DNA of 64,000 nucleotides from positions 924,618-988,617 of the forward strand of contig QEOQ01000274.1 of the NCBI GenBank assembly GCA_010279815.1, written 5' to 3'. The notes below the pieces were generated by a model. It was given only the letters and a program-made list of their open reading frames with translations, did not search any database and was not told the origin of the DNA. Position numbers and translations under genes: made by a program. Below are positions 11,328 through 23,216 of the stretch, piece by piece (the stretch's first letter is position 1; each line of letters starts with the position of its first letter). This DNA is from Brachionus plicatilis (Eukaryota; Rotifera; Eurotatoria; Ploima; Brachionidae).

Positions 11328-12345
11328 ATGGAAAATTCCGATTTAATAAATCAAATTGTACAAAAAGAATTTAATCTGCCTGCTGAACTATTGAGCCAGG
11401 ATGCTATTACCAATGCGTAAAATTAAAATTTTTAAAATAAATAAATTTTTTAAATTTTGTCTCTTTTTTTCTTTATTTCTTTTAAGCTATTACAATTATG
11501 ATAAAATAAGTTCTATAGCCAAGTGGATCGAGGAACGCATACATTTCAAGCCAAGAATAGGCATCATTTGTGGAAGTGGTCTAAGTGACATAGCCAATTT
11601 GATTGCTGACAAGCAAGAAATCCAGTATGCAGACATACCTGAATTTCCGCGCTCCACAGTCCATGGTCACAAAGGAGTTTTTGCATATGGCAATTTGAAC
11701 AATCTACCAGTGATTTGCATGCAGGGAAGATTTCATCCATATGAAGGCTACTCAACCGCGCTATGCACTCTGCCGCTCAAGGTACTCAAACTGCTTGGAG
11801 TAAAGCTAGTGATCATAACAAATGCTGCTGGTGGACTTAATCCATCTTTGAGCGTGGGAGATTTAATGCTAATCAAGGACCATTTTAGCTTGCCTCTGTT
11901 GTCCATGCAGAATCCATTAGTTGGACACAACGATGAAAGATTTGGACCAAGATTTGTTCCTGTCTCGAATATTTATGACAAAAAATTGAGGGCTTTGATG
12001 CACAAGTGCGGAAAAGAGTTGAATTTAGATCTAAAAGAGGGAGTTTATGGAACTATTAGTGGACCTTCGTATGAAACTGTGACTGATAGTTTGTTTTATT
12101 TGAAAAATGGTGCCGATTGTGTCGGAATGTCAACTTCACATGAGGCTACAGTTGCCTGCTATTGTGGTCTTAAGGTGGTCGCCTTGTCGATTATTACAGA
12201 CAAGGTTGCTATTGAATATGATGCAGAGGATGGCTCAGATCACAATGAAATAGTTAAGATAGCGAAACTTAAAGCCAAAGATGCAGAAAAATTGGTCTCT
12301 TACTTCATTACCCAGCTAGGCATGGATTCTAGATGGCTAGAATAA
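11328..12345 (+). CDS. Purine nucleoside phosphorylase, two exons
   Basis: Exons 11328-11416 and 11487-12345 (70-bp intron, GC|GTAAAA...TTTTAAG|C) give 315 residues. The enzyme cleaves purine nucleosides with phosphate in cytosolic salvage. Trimeric-PNP signatures are intact: CGSGL phosphate loop (S60), FPRSTV-GH, MQGRFH with Arg and His, TNAAGG, NDERFG, GPSYET, VGMST, and the ribose-binding His in a segment like SDHNEI. The unusual point is SIITDKV: Asp268 sits where mammalian PNP has Asn243, the residue that selects 6-oxopurines. The first 29 residues have no counterpart in the mammalian enzyme. An alternative ATG at 11401 lies in the intron frame and would add a hydrophobic leader; I reject it because the splice signals and phase are perfect. 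AATAAA follows at 12397. Confidence 0.93.
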
Positions 12346-12396
12346 TTTTGATAGTTTTTTCCCATAGAAGTTTATTTTTGACCAAAGTTTAATTGA

Positions 12397-12402
12397 AATA
12401 AA
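12397..12402 (+). terminator. Polyadenylation signal of the PNP gene
   Basis: AATAAA about 52 nt after the stop. Confidence 0.5.
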
Positions 12403-12739
12403 TAATTTTTGATCTTTATTTTTTTTTCAATTATATGCACTGAAAATAAAAGTAACGATTTAACAGAGTTGTTTTTTCACAAAATAAGTGTAGATTATTT
12501 TGGACCCTTTTTTCTAGGTATCATTTTTAATTTATTTATCAATAGTTTTTTTTTATTTAAAAATTTTAGACTTAAAATGAAAAAAATAAAATTTCATTTT
12601 TAAAATATTTTTAAAATTTTTAAAAAATAAAAAAGATTTGATTACTTTTGCTCATTAAAATATGCTTTGATTCATTATCTGTAATATTTTAGTCACGAAA
12701 AGAGCATAAGGCTTGAAAGGTTTTATTTTTTTCTCTCAC

Positions 12740-12855
12740 CTTTTTATTAATTCGATTTCTTCAGCGTCTAATAAAGAATCTTCAATATTATCTATTATTT
12801 TTGAATGAAGGTTTGTTGGCCTTACAAATACGCAACTTGATGATGATTCTGTCAT
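12740..12855 (-). CDS. Short coding-like exon, unknown protein
   Basis: From ATG at 12855 (minus) 38 codons of normal-looking composition (MTESSSSCVFVRPTN, an acidic helix, IELIK) end at a consensus donor AAAAG|GTGAGAG. Joining it to the nearest acceptor (ATTACAG at about 12700) gives Arg and an immediate stop; reading through the donor gives Arg and a stop as well. So either a 39-residue peptide or the orphaned first exon of a gene whose remainder is gone. I do not recognise it. Confidence 0.3.
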
Positions 12856-12978
12856 TAATTAATCAATAAATAAGTAAAATATGGATTTTTGTGTTGGAGT
12901 ATTCTCTCTTTTTAAAATTATTGAATTTTATTTTTTTTTATTCCAACTGTCAAAAATATACAATATCTAATTAAAACA

Positions 12979-13390
12979 ATGATGTATCAATTCATCGAAA
13001 AACTAATTCTTAGAAAATCAAACAAAACGCATAGAATAAATTTTGGTAGAAAAAATATTTCGTAGAAATATACTCATAGATTTCTTTAACATAGAAATTA
13101 TGTTAAAAACTTTGATAGAAAACTTTTAAGATTAAATTAATTTGAAATTATTTTTACGAACAAATTTTAAATGTATTTACGTTTAACTTTTGAAATAATT
13201 TTTTTTCAGTTTAAATTTTCGTTTTTTGTAGATTTAAGAAAAATTTTAAATATTTTTTCAATTTGTTGTCAATGAAAAATTAAAAATGATATGTTTTTTT
13301 TTTTTAATTATTTTTCTTTATTTAATCGCTTAAAAAGATCATATGAAAATAACTCTAAGAAACAATTATTCTATGAATTGAACGTTTACC
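12979..13390 (+). repeat. About 410-bp dispersed repeat, copy A
   Basis: The left end ATGATGTATCAATTCATCGA and its next 90 bp resemble the reverse complement of 55480-55575. The right end (AACAATTATTCTATGAATTG) resembles the reverse complement of 55150-55200. The two ends are weakly inverted (CAATTCAT-GAA), as in a decayed MITE. A shortened copy lies at 21450-21540. Confidence 0.6.
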
Positions 13391-15665
13391 ACTAAAACAA
13401 TTTTGATTTTAGAGAAAGACAGAAACCAACTTTATTTTTTAATGGCTTATAAAAAAAATTTGTTACCATAAAAGAAATAAGCCATTTTTTTAAATTGTTT
13501 AGGATAATCTTCAAATCAACAATTTCCATTAATAAAAAATAAATAAATAATGATTAAGAAAACAAAAGAAAAAAAAATTAGTTGATTTATTTGCATTTGA
13601 AATTTTAGATTTAAATTAAATATTCTCAGAAAATACAAGAGAAGTTTTTATAAAGATTATATTTGTAATTTTTGATAAGAAAAGAATCGGTTTAATTGAT
13701 GACTTCTTTTAAAAATTTTTGGATATGTCGATTTAGACTAAAAATAATTTGATTTTTCTTTTTACTCATAATTCATATCATCTTTTGGGACTTGTTATTT
13801 AAGTGAAAGCTGATCATTTTTTTACCCTCGTAAAATTATTAGTAATTATTTTAAACTAAATATTTCGATCAAAATTTTTAGCCAGATCTGGAATATTTCT
13901 CTTGGATTTTCTTTTTTAAATAAGATAACATTTAAATTAAATTTTTTATTCAATTTTTATTTAAATTTTTTAGAAAACACTTAAACTTTGTCTTATTTAT
14001 TACATTTTATTTTTTAAATTTTTATTAACATCGCGCGTTCATTGAAATAAATAAATAAATAAAAGCTCCAACTAATGAATTAAGTTTAGTTTCAATTCAA
14101 ACCTCATTTATTCCGAATTTAAAAATTTTACACAAAAATATTTCCGTCTAAAGGGCAAATTGAAGTTGGAAATCAAGAGCAACAGATCAAAATACAAATT
14201 GTAATATTTTTTTATTAATAGAGAAAAAATAAATTTTTTCAAAAAGCAATTACTTGACATTTCATGTCTATTTTATTTTCATATTTAGAATTTTAAAATG
14301 TCCCTTTTTATTGAACTTATAGGTTTAAATATTTTAATTGATTTTAATGAAAACTTACTTTTAAAGATAAAAAAATTAACTGTTTTAACATTTAAAATTT
14401 ATTAAAGTAGAAAAATAAAATTATTTCAGTTTGAATGAATGGATATAAAAGTTATAAATTTGAATTTGTGAATTAACTTTACCTGATTTATTTAAATTAC
14501 TGATTGTTTTTGTTAAATAAATTAGAGATCAATCATTTTGATATTAATTTGATAATGAAACATTATTAGACATAACATGTCTAGTAATGTTTAGTATTTA
14601 TTTCCTTAAAAATTTTTAAAATCATTAGATTAATTTAGTTTTAAAATTTTAAATGATCGTTTTGATCTTAGAATTTGATCTGAAACTTCAATTTGCCGTC
14701 TAAAGTATTACTTTTTAAAAAGAATATTATTTTGATCAAAAATGTTTCTCATTAAACTAACTTTAAGGTAAATTTAGCGATCAAAAAATTAATTATAGAT
14801 CGAAACATTAATATGGCATTTTTCGATCATCAATATAACCTCCAAAAATAAATCAGTTTAATAATATGAACAGTTAATCACAAAATTGACTTGTCTCCAT
14901 ATTTATATTTAACTAAAAATGGGGCTGGCCAAAACGATGAACGACAAATTTATCTAAATTTTCTATATTGCTAAAAATAGAAAACCTAATTTTACAATTA
15001 ATAAAAATTTTCTAGTAAATTATTTAAAATTTAAAGATTTTATTGAAAATTAAAATAAAATTAAAAAATAATCGCAAATTAATTCTGAAATTTTATTTTT
15101 GTATGTTAAAGTCTAAATAAAAGGACTCATATCCGTATTCACTGTGCTATCCACTAAAATCTCTTACTGTTCTTTTCTATTTATTTTTTTTGTCTAAATT
15201 TAGAATTTTTTACTAAAAAAATTAATAAAATTTTTAACAAATTCTTTATTTTTTAATTTTCTTTTTTTAAGTGTTCATAAAATTTTAGAAAAATTTTAAT
15301 ATTATTGTAAAGCAAGACTAACCAAAAGAATTATAATAGAATTATTTTTATTTTAGATTTTTTTTTTAATTTTTCTTTCAAATATATTTATTAGCATCGA
15401 ATCTTCAGCTTCTAAAGAGAAAAATGAATCCTTTTAATTCATTTTTCAATTCTAAAACTAAAGATATTTTTAAATTAAAAAAAAAATTAAATAATAAAAT
15501 TTAAATGAGAGATTATAGCTTGGATAGTGCCAGAGATTAAGCGGGCTGGTGGAACTAAAATTTATACTTCTTCAAATAAAACATCCAAATATTTTTGATT
15601 TTGCTGCATTTTTTATATTTTTAAGTTAAAATGAAAAATAAAATAAAAAATTATTTGATTTATTC
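13391..15665. other. AT-rich stretch, no gene seen
   Basis: No coding frame. At 14032-14063 GCGTTCATTGAAATAAATAA marks a LINE-type 3' tail. At 15138-15166 and 15509-15535 a weak inverted pair (GCTATCCACTAAAATCTCT / agagattatagc-tggatagtg) may bound an old element. Confidence 0.5.
14032..14063 (+). repeat. LINE/SINE-type 3' tail with (AAAT)n
   Basis: GCGTTCATTGAAATAAATAA followed by more AAAT units. The same words occur in reverse at 27893-27945, where they follow an ACATCGCCTTCAAGGC stem, and ACATCGCCTTCA recurs at 34756. Confidence 0.6.
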
Positions 15666-15667
15666 TA

Positions 15668-16257
15668 CCGTAACATTTTTGAAAAATTGTGGAGTTAATT
15701 TTGAAAATCATTAAAGTCAAATTTAGCTTTTATTCTAATTTTAAAAAAAAAGTTCGGTTTTATTCCATTTTTAATTAAAGTTTTGTCAAAGTATATTAAA
15801 AAATTTTTAATTTATTTTTCGAATAATTTTGCCATTTTCGTCTCTTGGCAAAGGTTTTCGACCTATGTCTTCTTCATTTATCATTTTTCAATTTTTAGCT
15901 TAAGCGATGTTTTTTATTTTAAAAGAAAATTTTTTTTAATAATTTTTAAAACACTCAGTTTTACATATTGGAATAAAACCGAACTTTTTTTTTAAAATTA
16001 GAATAAAAGCTAAATTTGACTTTAATGATTTTCAAAATTAACTCCACAATTTTTCAAAAATGTCCGTTATTTTTCAGCCTTTCCTCCTGGAATAAAGCTG
16101 AATTTTAGCCTTTATAAATGGCTTAAAATATTAAATTCTCCTTTACTCCAGAATTTTAATTAAAATATATTTTAACATGTCGGGTATTGTCTTAACTCCA
16201 ATAGTATAAAGAAGGAACTACAGTTTTATTCCTGGAGTTTTAATCAAGCGGTTACGG
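15668..16257. mobile_element. Nested palindromic MITE with CCGTAAC ends
   Basis: Outer ends CCGTAAC...GTTACGG flanked by TA (15666-15667, 16258-16259). Inside, 15676-15766 and 15970-16060 form a 91-bp inverted repeat around a 203-bp loop. The outer ends resemble those of the element at 20595. The short open frame in the loop region (15783-15995) is a by-product, not a gene. Confidence 0.65.
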
Positions 16258-16259
16258 TA

Positions 16260-19200
16260 ATTATGAAGGGTTAGGGTAAGCAGAATATTAGAACAAATCC
16301 AAGATTATTAATGAATTTTAAAAAATACAGGAAATGATCGCCAATATTATTAATTTATTTATTAATTATTATCTTATTGAATTTCTAATTGATAATTTTG
16401 AAAAATATAAAATAATTTTGAAATGCTGAACAGTATGAAATTTATTTTATTATAAAATGCATAAATTCTTTATAAAAAGGCTGTTTTTTTGTTGATCAAA
16501 TAATAAAAAATTTATTTAATAGGAAAATACTAAACTATTGTGTAATTAATTCGTGATTAAAAAAAATTTGCGGTACTTCGGATTGCATAATCAAAGTTTT
16601 AAAAATTTTAAATTTTATTGATTTATTTCATGAGATTTGAACACATAAAAAATTTATAATTTAAATATTATAAATTTAAATTTATAAAAAAATTGCTAGT
16701 GAACCAATTTCCCCCTCGAAATTTTTATTTAAAAATATTCAAGAATTAATAATTTAAACTTCAAATATTGTAGGAAAAAGTTTTTATTTCGATTATTTTT
16801 GAAAACCAATAATGCCGAACGTTCAATACTTGCTTTCAAGATAAGTACTTGATATTTTTTAAATTGAAATTTTTGAGTACAGACGCCGTTTCTATTTCAG
16901 TTTTTTATTAATTTTTTAATGGTCTTTTTATTGATTATTCTTCCTCTTAAATTTAAACTGACCGGATAGTTAGAATAGTCTGGGCTCAAGTTATTCCAAA
17001 ATAAGTCTTCAAGACTAGGTCCACAAAATAACTATTTACCTCACCATGAGTGTTGGGGATTAGAAAACAAGAAATTTAGTTCGAAACTTAATTGTATTTT
17101 ATTATATTATAAACCCATAAAAATAAGCAAAATAAGTTTTTTTTTAATGACTCCAGATCGATTATAAAATGGTTTTAAAATTTAGTTTTCCAACCTTTAC
17201 ACTAAATTTTAATTTTATTCAATTTTAAAAAGAAATTTTTTTAAAAATTCGTATTTTTATTTATTTAAAGCTTTTTGTATAAAATATAAAATTTTTTGTT
17301 ATACCAATCGAATGATTTGTTTTAAGAGGTTTTAGTCAAATAAAATTCTATGAAAATGGTAAAAAATTGTTTTTTTGTTCCATGATTTTCCAATGTTCTT
17401 AATGTATGGATTTAATTACATACTTTTTTAATTCATATTTAAGGAAATCCACTTTTGACATTAGTTATTTTTAAAGCTTTTGATTTAAATCATATCACGA
17501 ACATAGACTTCCTAGCATTTCCTATATGTTTGTGTATTGATTTTTAAAAGCTTTTATTCCGCCACAAAATTACTATTTTAGATTTTAATCGAGTAAATAT
17601 TTTTTTGTTCATAATAATTTTATCAAGTTATTTGTGTCATATTTTTAAAACATGATTTTTATACTTAGACAAAAAAATCTTAAAGCTGTCAACAAAATTT
17701 AATATTTGACAAAATCTCTCGAGATTTTAATATAATTTATTAAATTTTAGCAATTAAATTTTCGAAATACTCAATGGTGCAAATGCAAATGAGAACTAAG
17801 AAACAGAGTAGACCTCCCATAAGAGAAAATACTGTTCCATAAATGACTTAGAACTGAAAATAAAAATATTTTTTTTCTGACATTTCAGAAATTTTAACTC
17901 TTTAATCAATCCGTGCTATAAAAGAAATCTTTTTTAGGTTTTAAAAAATTTTAAGCTCAAATTAATTTTTCTTCTTGAGCTTAACTCTTTAAAAATTTTT
18001 TATTGAGAAAAAAAAACTATTATTTTAAAAAAAGTATTAATCTTAATTAATCTATTTCTATTTGCAAAGGATTGTTAAATTATATAATAATGAAAAAATT
18101 TATACTTTCATCTTTATTTATAATTTTTTTGAATTATTTTTTTTTACTTTTTAGTCTAATAATAATTTTATCTAATTATATTCAAACCTACTTTTAAAAT
18201 TTTTAAATTTTAACAATTTAATTACTTTGAATTTATTTAAAAAAAACATAAGTTAAATAATAAAATTGATTTTTAAGATGTCGTTAAATGGTTTCATAAA
18301 TTTTGACAGGTTTATAGAAAATAATTAACAAAATGAAAAAAAAACTGAAGAATTATTACATAAGTGAAAATATTTTATTTTTTTTGTCAAAGAAAAATTA
18401 TCTTTTACTATAGTTTAATTAAATTTTTTAATTATTTATTTTATTTAATTAGTAATTTCCTATAAACAATAGGATAGCAAAAATTTGAATGCATAAAAAT
18501 AACTTATAAGACAAAAAAATTCAATTTAAACACCATGGAACAAACAAAAAGGAATAATTTGGTAACGAGACTTTTGATTATTAATTATGTAATTTTTGAT
18601 AGAAAAATTAAAAAAAATTAAATAATTAAAACTGAGAGGAATAACTTTTATTCTGCTCTCTTAGTGATTTTTTATGCAATAAAATAATTTTTAGATTTCT
18701 AACAATTAACAATCCAAAAAATTTATTTTAAATTTAATTAAAACTTGAAGAAATTTTATTAAAAAAATAGATTGATGTAATAAAGTCGTTTTTGAAGGAT
18801 TGTTACGAGCTTGTTTATTAGTTTTATGTTGATATATATTTTTAATCTACTAGCTATTAAAAGTGTTTCTATAGTTTTCATTTTTGGACAATAATAAAAC
18901 AAACACAAATAATTGAAAAGCTTCCTTTAATTCTTTAATTAAAAGTTTAAATGGAAAATTTTTTCTTTTTAAATCAAGTACTTGCGATCATAGTTTTTTT
19001 AATTTTTATAAAAACTTTTCTCATTAGAAGTTAATAATAATTAAATTATTTTTCAAGGTTTATCTTTTATTTTAAATAGCTAGTGAATAAAACAGCTACC
19101 ATAATCAACCATTTTCTTTCGTAATAAAAATATAAGATTCAATGCTAAATTTATTTTCAAGAAACACCGAGTCATTAAAAAAAATCAAATTTATGATTGT

Positions 19201-20003
19201 ACTATTAATGATCTTTTAAAGATCGAAACAGAACAAAGAGAATTAAATAAAGATTATTAAGATTTTTAGGACTAGAATATTATTTAAAATTGATTTGTTT
19301 CTGAAAAGAATGGCCCTAAATTAATATAAAATTATATTTAATAAAAATATTTTAAATAGGTAATTTCTATTTTATTGCGAGATAAAAGATGGCTATCATT
19401 TTTTCACATCAAAAAAAATATATAGAAAAGATTTTTTAAGACCCGTTTCATCAATTAATAAAATTTTTTTAGATCTTAAAAATCTTAGCGAAATAATTAT
19501 ATTTTCCCCGAGAATTTCAAATTTTTTGCAGAAATCTGTTTACGGGTGAAATTATTACAAATTAAATTGTTCAGAAATAGTCTATCATTATTAATATTTT
19601 AAGATATTTTCAAATCGAACTGAATCGAAAAGAACTTAACTTTTTCAATGAAAAAAATGTTCTAGCTGAACATTTTTGGGTAAAAAAAAATTTTTGAAAA
19701 TTGAATAATTTTTGATTTAGACTTTCAAAATTTAAAACAAAATTAGTCTAAATAATGAGAAAATGAATTGAGTTGAGTAAAGAAAAAGTGTGAAACAATA
19801 ATTTTCCAAATTATTTTAAAGATAAAACTTTAATTTTTATCTTTTAATTCTTCCATTTTTTTTAAAATTAATTTTCAGCACAGATTTAAATGGATTTCCA
19901 TTGTGATGTTAATTTCAGCAAAAAATTTAAATTTTACTAAAACCATTTATTCAATAGACTGGATTAAATGCTTCTTACTTGCATTAGTTACTTTAAATCA
20001 GTA
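16260..20003. other. 3.7 kb AT-rich stretch, nothing recognised
   Basis: No open frame with coding character, no inverted repeat I could follow, no RNA gene. Only homopolymer and short AT repeats. Confidence 0.6.
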
Positions 20004-20011
20004 ACTTTTGC

Positions 20012-20581
20012 GGGTCTCCCCCAATAGGTGACCAAGCGGTCACGAAATATGTGACCAATTCAATTTCTCTCATTTGGTGACCAACAGTGGTCACGTATAT
20101 TTGACCATGGAAATAGGTGACCAATATTTTGAAGACAACGGTCACGTAATGAGTACATAGGTCACCAAATGAATATCAATGGTCACCAAATGAATGACAA
20201 TGGTCACATGAATTTAATAAAATATTATTACAAAATTTAAGTTAATTTTATTTAATAAAAATGTATTTTTAAACATTGAAAATACATTTTTATAAACATT
20301 GATTTGCTTCGATTTCCATAATAAACTTAATTATAAAAATTTTTTTTCTTTTTTTTTTAAATTTAAGTGGTCACGAAATGACGTCGATGGTCACATAATG
20401 AGTTTAAGTGGTCACATAAACTACATGTTGGTCACCTAAATAATTTAATTTTAAAATTTATTTAAATATTGGTCACCTATTTCCATGGTCAAATATACGT
20501 GACCACTGTTGGTCACCAAATGAGAGAAATTGAATTGGTCACATATTTCGTGACCGCTTGGTCACCTATTGGGGGAGACCC
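20012..20581. mobile_element. MITE with 118-bp perfect TIRs and GGTCAC array
   Basis: Ends GGGTCTCCCCCAATAGGTGA are identical and inverted for 118 bp on both sides. An 8-bp duplication ACTTTTGC flanks it (20004-20011, 20582-20589). The hexamer GGTCAC or its complement GTGACC occurs about 20 times in 570 bp, spaced roughly 10-40 bp, in both arms and the subterminal regions; the centre (about 20215-20365) is plain AT sequence. There is no coding capacity. An 8-bp duplication fits hAT, P or Merlin-type transposases; GGG ends are not typical hAT ends, so the superfamily stays open. Perfect arms mean recent movement. Confidence 0.88.
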
Positions 20582-20594
20582 ACTTTTGCACCTA

Positions 20595-21033
20595 CCGTAA
20601 ACTCGTGACCATTACTCTTGTGGTAAAAAAAGGCTACCTCTTGACGAAAATGGTAAATAAAAAATAAATGTTTTTATACAGGTTTTTATTTGGTTATTAA
20701 ATCGAATTTTTTAATTTTAAATTTAATTTTAATTTTTAATTTTTAATCGAATTTAACTTTTACTCTTAGAATAAATACAAAATTTAGAATAAAGTTTAAT
20801 TTTTAATTTCGAATTTAACTCTACAATTTTTTAAGTTTATTACAAAATAAATTCGAAATTATTCTAAGAATAAAATCAAACTTTTGCGCTTACTCTTAGT
20901 TTAAAGTCCGACGTCAAGGTTTATTCTAAAAAAAATAAAAAAAGTTTATAACATGGTTTCGGTGGTATTAGTTTCGTGTGGAATAAACCCAAATTTTGAC
21001 ATTGTTCCAAGAGTAATGGTCACGAGTTTACGG
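20595..21033. mobile_element. MITE with 26-bp TIRs and TA target site
   Basis: CCGTAAACTCGTGACC and on for 26 bp is repeated perfectly inverted at 21008-21033, flanked by TA at 20593-20594 and 21034-21035. It is 439 bp long with no coding capacity. The internal word GCGCTTACTCTTAG recurs in the element ending at 62235. Tc1/mariner-like by target site only. Confidence 0.75.
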
Positions 21034-21449
21034 TATTTTTAATTTTTTTTCAAGAAGCTTTTCAATTTTAATTCTTGAGCTAGTAAAGCGAATTATACTA
21101 AGTGTGAAATAACAGTTTAGAGAGGAAAAAATACTTCAAATTTGTTTTTATTTTAATTTTACTTATTTTTACTATTTTAAGCTGTTAATGAAAAACAAAA
21201 CAATAAAAAAATTCACATGTTTTCAAAGTAACAGTTTTGTTTTTATCAAATTTTTAAAAATTTGCATTTTCATTAAAAAAAATCTAAAATTACAATCTAA
21301 AGTGTTTTAAATCGTTATAATTGTTTAAAATTGATTTTTATGATTGAAGACTTTTCAAAATTTTTCAATTTTTAATTATTTTTTCATTTTATTTAATACA
21401 GAAATTGTTAATTTTATACATATTTATATTTTTTCAATATGAGAATAAA

Positions 21450-21540
21450 ATGATGCATCAATTCATAGAAAAATTAATAAATAATTTATAAGAAATAATT
21501 ATCCTTTGAAAAAAAAATTCTGTGAATTGAATGTTTAGAA
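21450..21540 (+). repeat. Dispersed repeat, internally deleted copy
   Basis: ATGATGCATCAATTCATAGA at the left and TGTGAATTGAATGTTTAGAA at the right correspond to the two ends of the 410-bp repeat at 12979, with the middle missing. Confidence 0.5.
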
Positions 21541-22700
21541 AAAAATTCTATCCAAAAATATTCTAAATTAAATTAATTTTTTTAAATAGAAAAATAAAAC
21601 TCCGAAAACAATGAATCTGAACATAATTTAATTGATTTTCAACCTAAAAATCAAAATTTATTAAGGTTTATTATGTCTTTTAATGAATCTGATTCCCTTA
21701 GCCGCGCCACGGACGCCTTAATCCTTCAAGTTTTTTAAAACTTGATATTTTTATTAAACTTGAACAAAATTAGAAAACTTTTTATCACAATTTTTTTTTT
21801 TAAATACTTAATTTTTTATGTGTGCGTATTTTTTTCAAGCATAACTTAATCAAGAAGAATCATCAATAACTAATACGTCATTTAGATGAATAATTTTCAT
21901 GATTTTACTTCTATTTTTATTATTTATTTCAGAAAACAACTCATGGATGATAAAAAAAAATTTTATTTGAAAATTATTTAAAAGTTAAATTTTCTGTCTT
22001 TTGTGTCCATTTTTTTTATTGTCCCTCTAAGGCTTTGTAACGGAGCGCCAGTATTCATTTTTATTCTGGCAAATTAAGATTTTTATTTTCATTAATAGTT
22101 CCTAAGCTTAGGGTAATATTTTTTTTTTATTAAAATAAAAAAAAAATATAAATAGATAAACTTACTTTTATTTTTTTATTTTTATAGAAAGATTTTTGAT
22201 AATAAATATTTAAGAGTTAATTATATTTTTATGTCGAGTGTGATATATCAAATTGGAGAGAAAAAAAATCTACAAATAAGTGTTTTTATTTTTTTTTCTT
22301 TTGCTCTCAATTTTTCGTCAAATTCAATAAATAAACAATTTTAGATAAATAAAATAATTAATTTTTCAGTTTTTGTAACATACTGTAAATCAAAACATAA
22401 AAACTTTGCTTTTAAAAAAATTAATTTTTTCACTTTTCACGCAATCAGTTCAAATTAAATTAGAAATTTCAAGATTTATTATATTTTAGACAATGATCAA
22501 AACGAATTACTGAATTAAAATAAATTAAAGTAAAATTTTTATTTTAAAGGAATTTTCAACTTTACAAATTAATAAAAGTTAAACATTTTGGTTTTAAATA
22601 AATTTCGAATCATAGCACTTTTTTCACACTAGTTCGATTTTGCATAAAAATGTTTATTTAAAAACAAAAAAATACATCATCTATTATTTGAAAATAATAG
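21541..22700. other. AT-rich stretch, no gene seen
   Basis: A short less AT-rich patch at about 21690-21725 (CCGCGCCACGGACGCC) stands out but forms no frame or RNA fold I can name. Confidence 0.5.
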
Positions 22701-22703
22701 CCC

Positions 22704-22743
22704 GTATACCCGAATGGTTTGTGTGTAAACCATTCGGGTATAC
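22704..22743. repeat. Perfect 17-bp hairpin, 6-nt loop
   Basis: GTATACCCGAATGGTTT, loop GTGTGT, then the exact complement. It is GC-richer than the surroundings. A second imperfect palindrome (CTATTATTTGAAAATAATAG) touches it at 22681-22700. Could be the end of a mobile element or a structured RNA element. Confidence 0.8.
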
Positions 22744-22779
22744 CCGCTGAAGGTGGAAAAATCTTCAAAATATCTCTGT

Positions 22780-22890
22780 AGCACGGGACGAATGTTTAAG
22801 CTCTTTTCATCATTAAAAAGGGACACTGGTTTCGACTGGGTAATAATTGATTATCAACTCTGTGTCAGGTCGGAGTAAAAGGCACTGGAA
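22780..22890 (+). pseudogene. Possible LTR-element RT remnant
   Basis: The frame reads LFSSLKRDTGFDWV followed by QLCVRSE and a stop. This is reminiscent of the Ty3/gypsy RT connection segment (LLKKDTKFVW...AFEKLK). It shares CTCTGTGTCAGGTCGGAG with the minus strand of the LTR element at about 3540-3558. Too short to be sure. Confidence 0.3.
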
Positions 22891-23216
22891 AAGAATAAAT
22901 ATAAAAGAGACATATTTATTATTTCTAAATGAAAAAATTAAACCCCTGACCTTAAGATTTACGGCAATAATCTAAAGTTTAATTTTTGAAAAGAACCCAT
23001 AAATTTAAAAAGACCATAATTTTATTAATACTCAATTTTTTTTAAATCTGTTTAAAGATTTTATTTGCTAAAAAACCTTCAAATGCTGATAACTTTACAA
23101 CAAAAAAATTTTTTTTTTGATTTTGTAAAAAGCAATAGACTCAGTGGTTTCTAAGCTTACAGTAATATTTTTATTTTTTTTTAGTAAGATAATAAATGTT
23201 CTTTTATATTTTCCCT

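Noticed and set aside
11401..11486. Hydrophobic N-terminal extension of PNP from ATG 11401
   Set aside because: It is intron sequence read through. Splicing 11416 to 11487 has consensus signals and right phase and joins a 29-residue exon; PNP is cytosolic and needs no anchor.
12409..12603. ISVDYFGPF, reminiscent of an LTR-element integrase
   Set aside because: Nine residues only, in low-complexity surroundings right after the PNP polyadenylation signal; chance is likely.
15783..15995. 70-codon frame rich in Phe, Ile, Ser
   Set aside because: Falls in the loop and right arm of a palindromic MITE; no family resemblance.
20012..20581. Hormone-response enhancer as primary function of the GGTCAC array
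   Set aside because: The array is bounded exactly by TIRs and a target duplication, so it is a transposon first; receptor binding is only a possible side effect.
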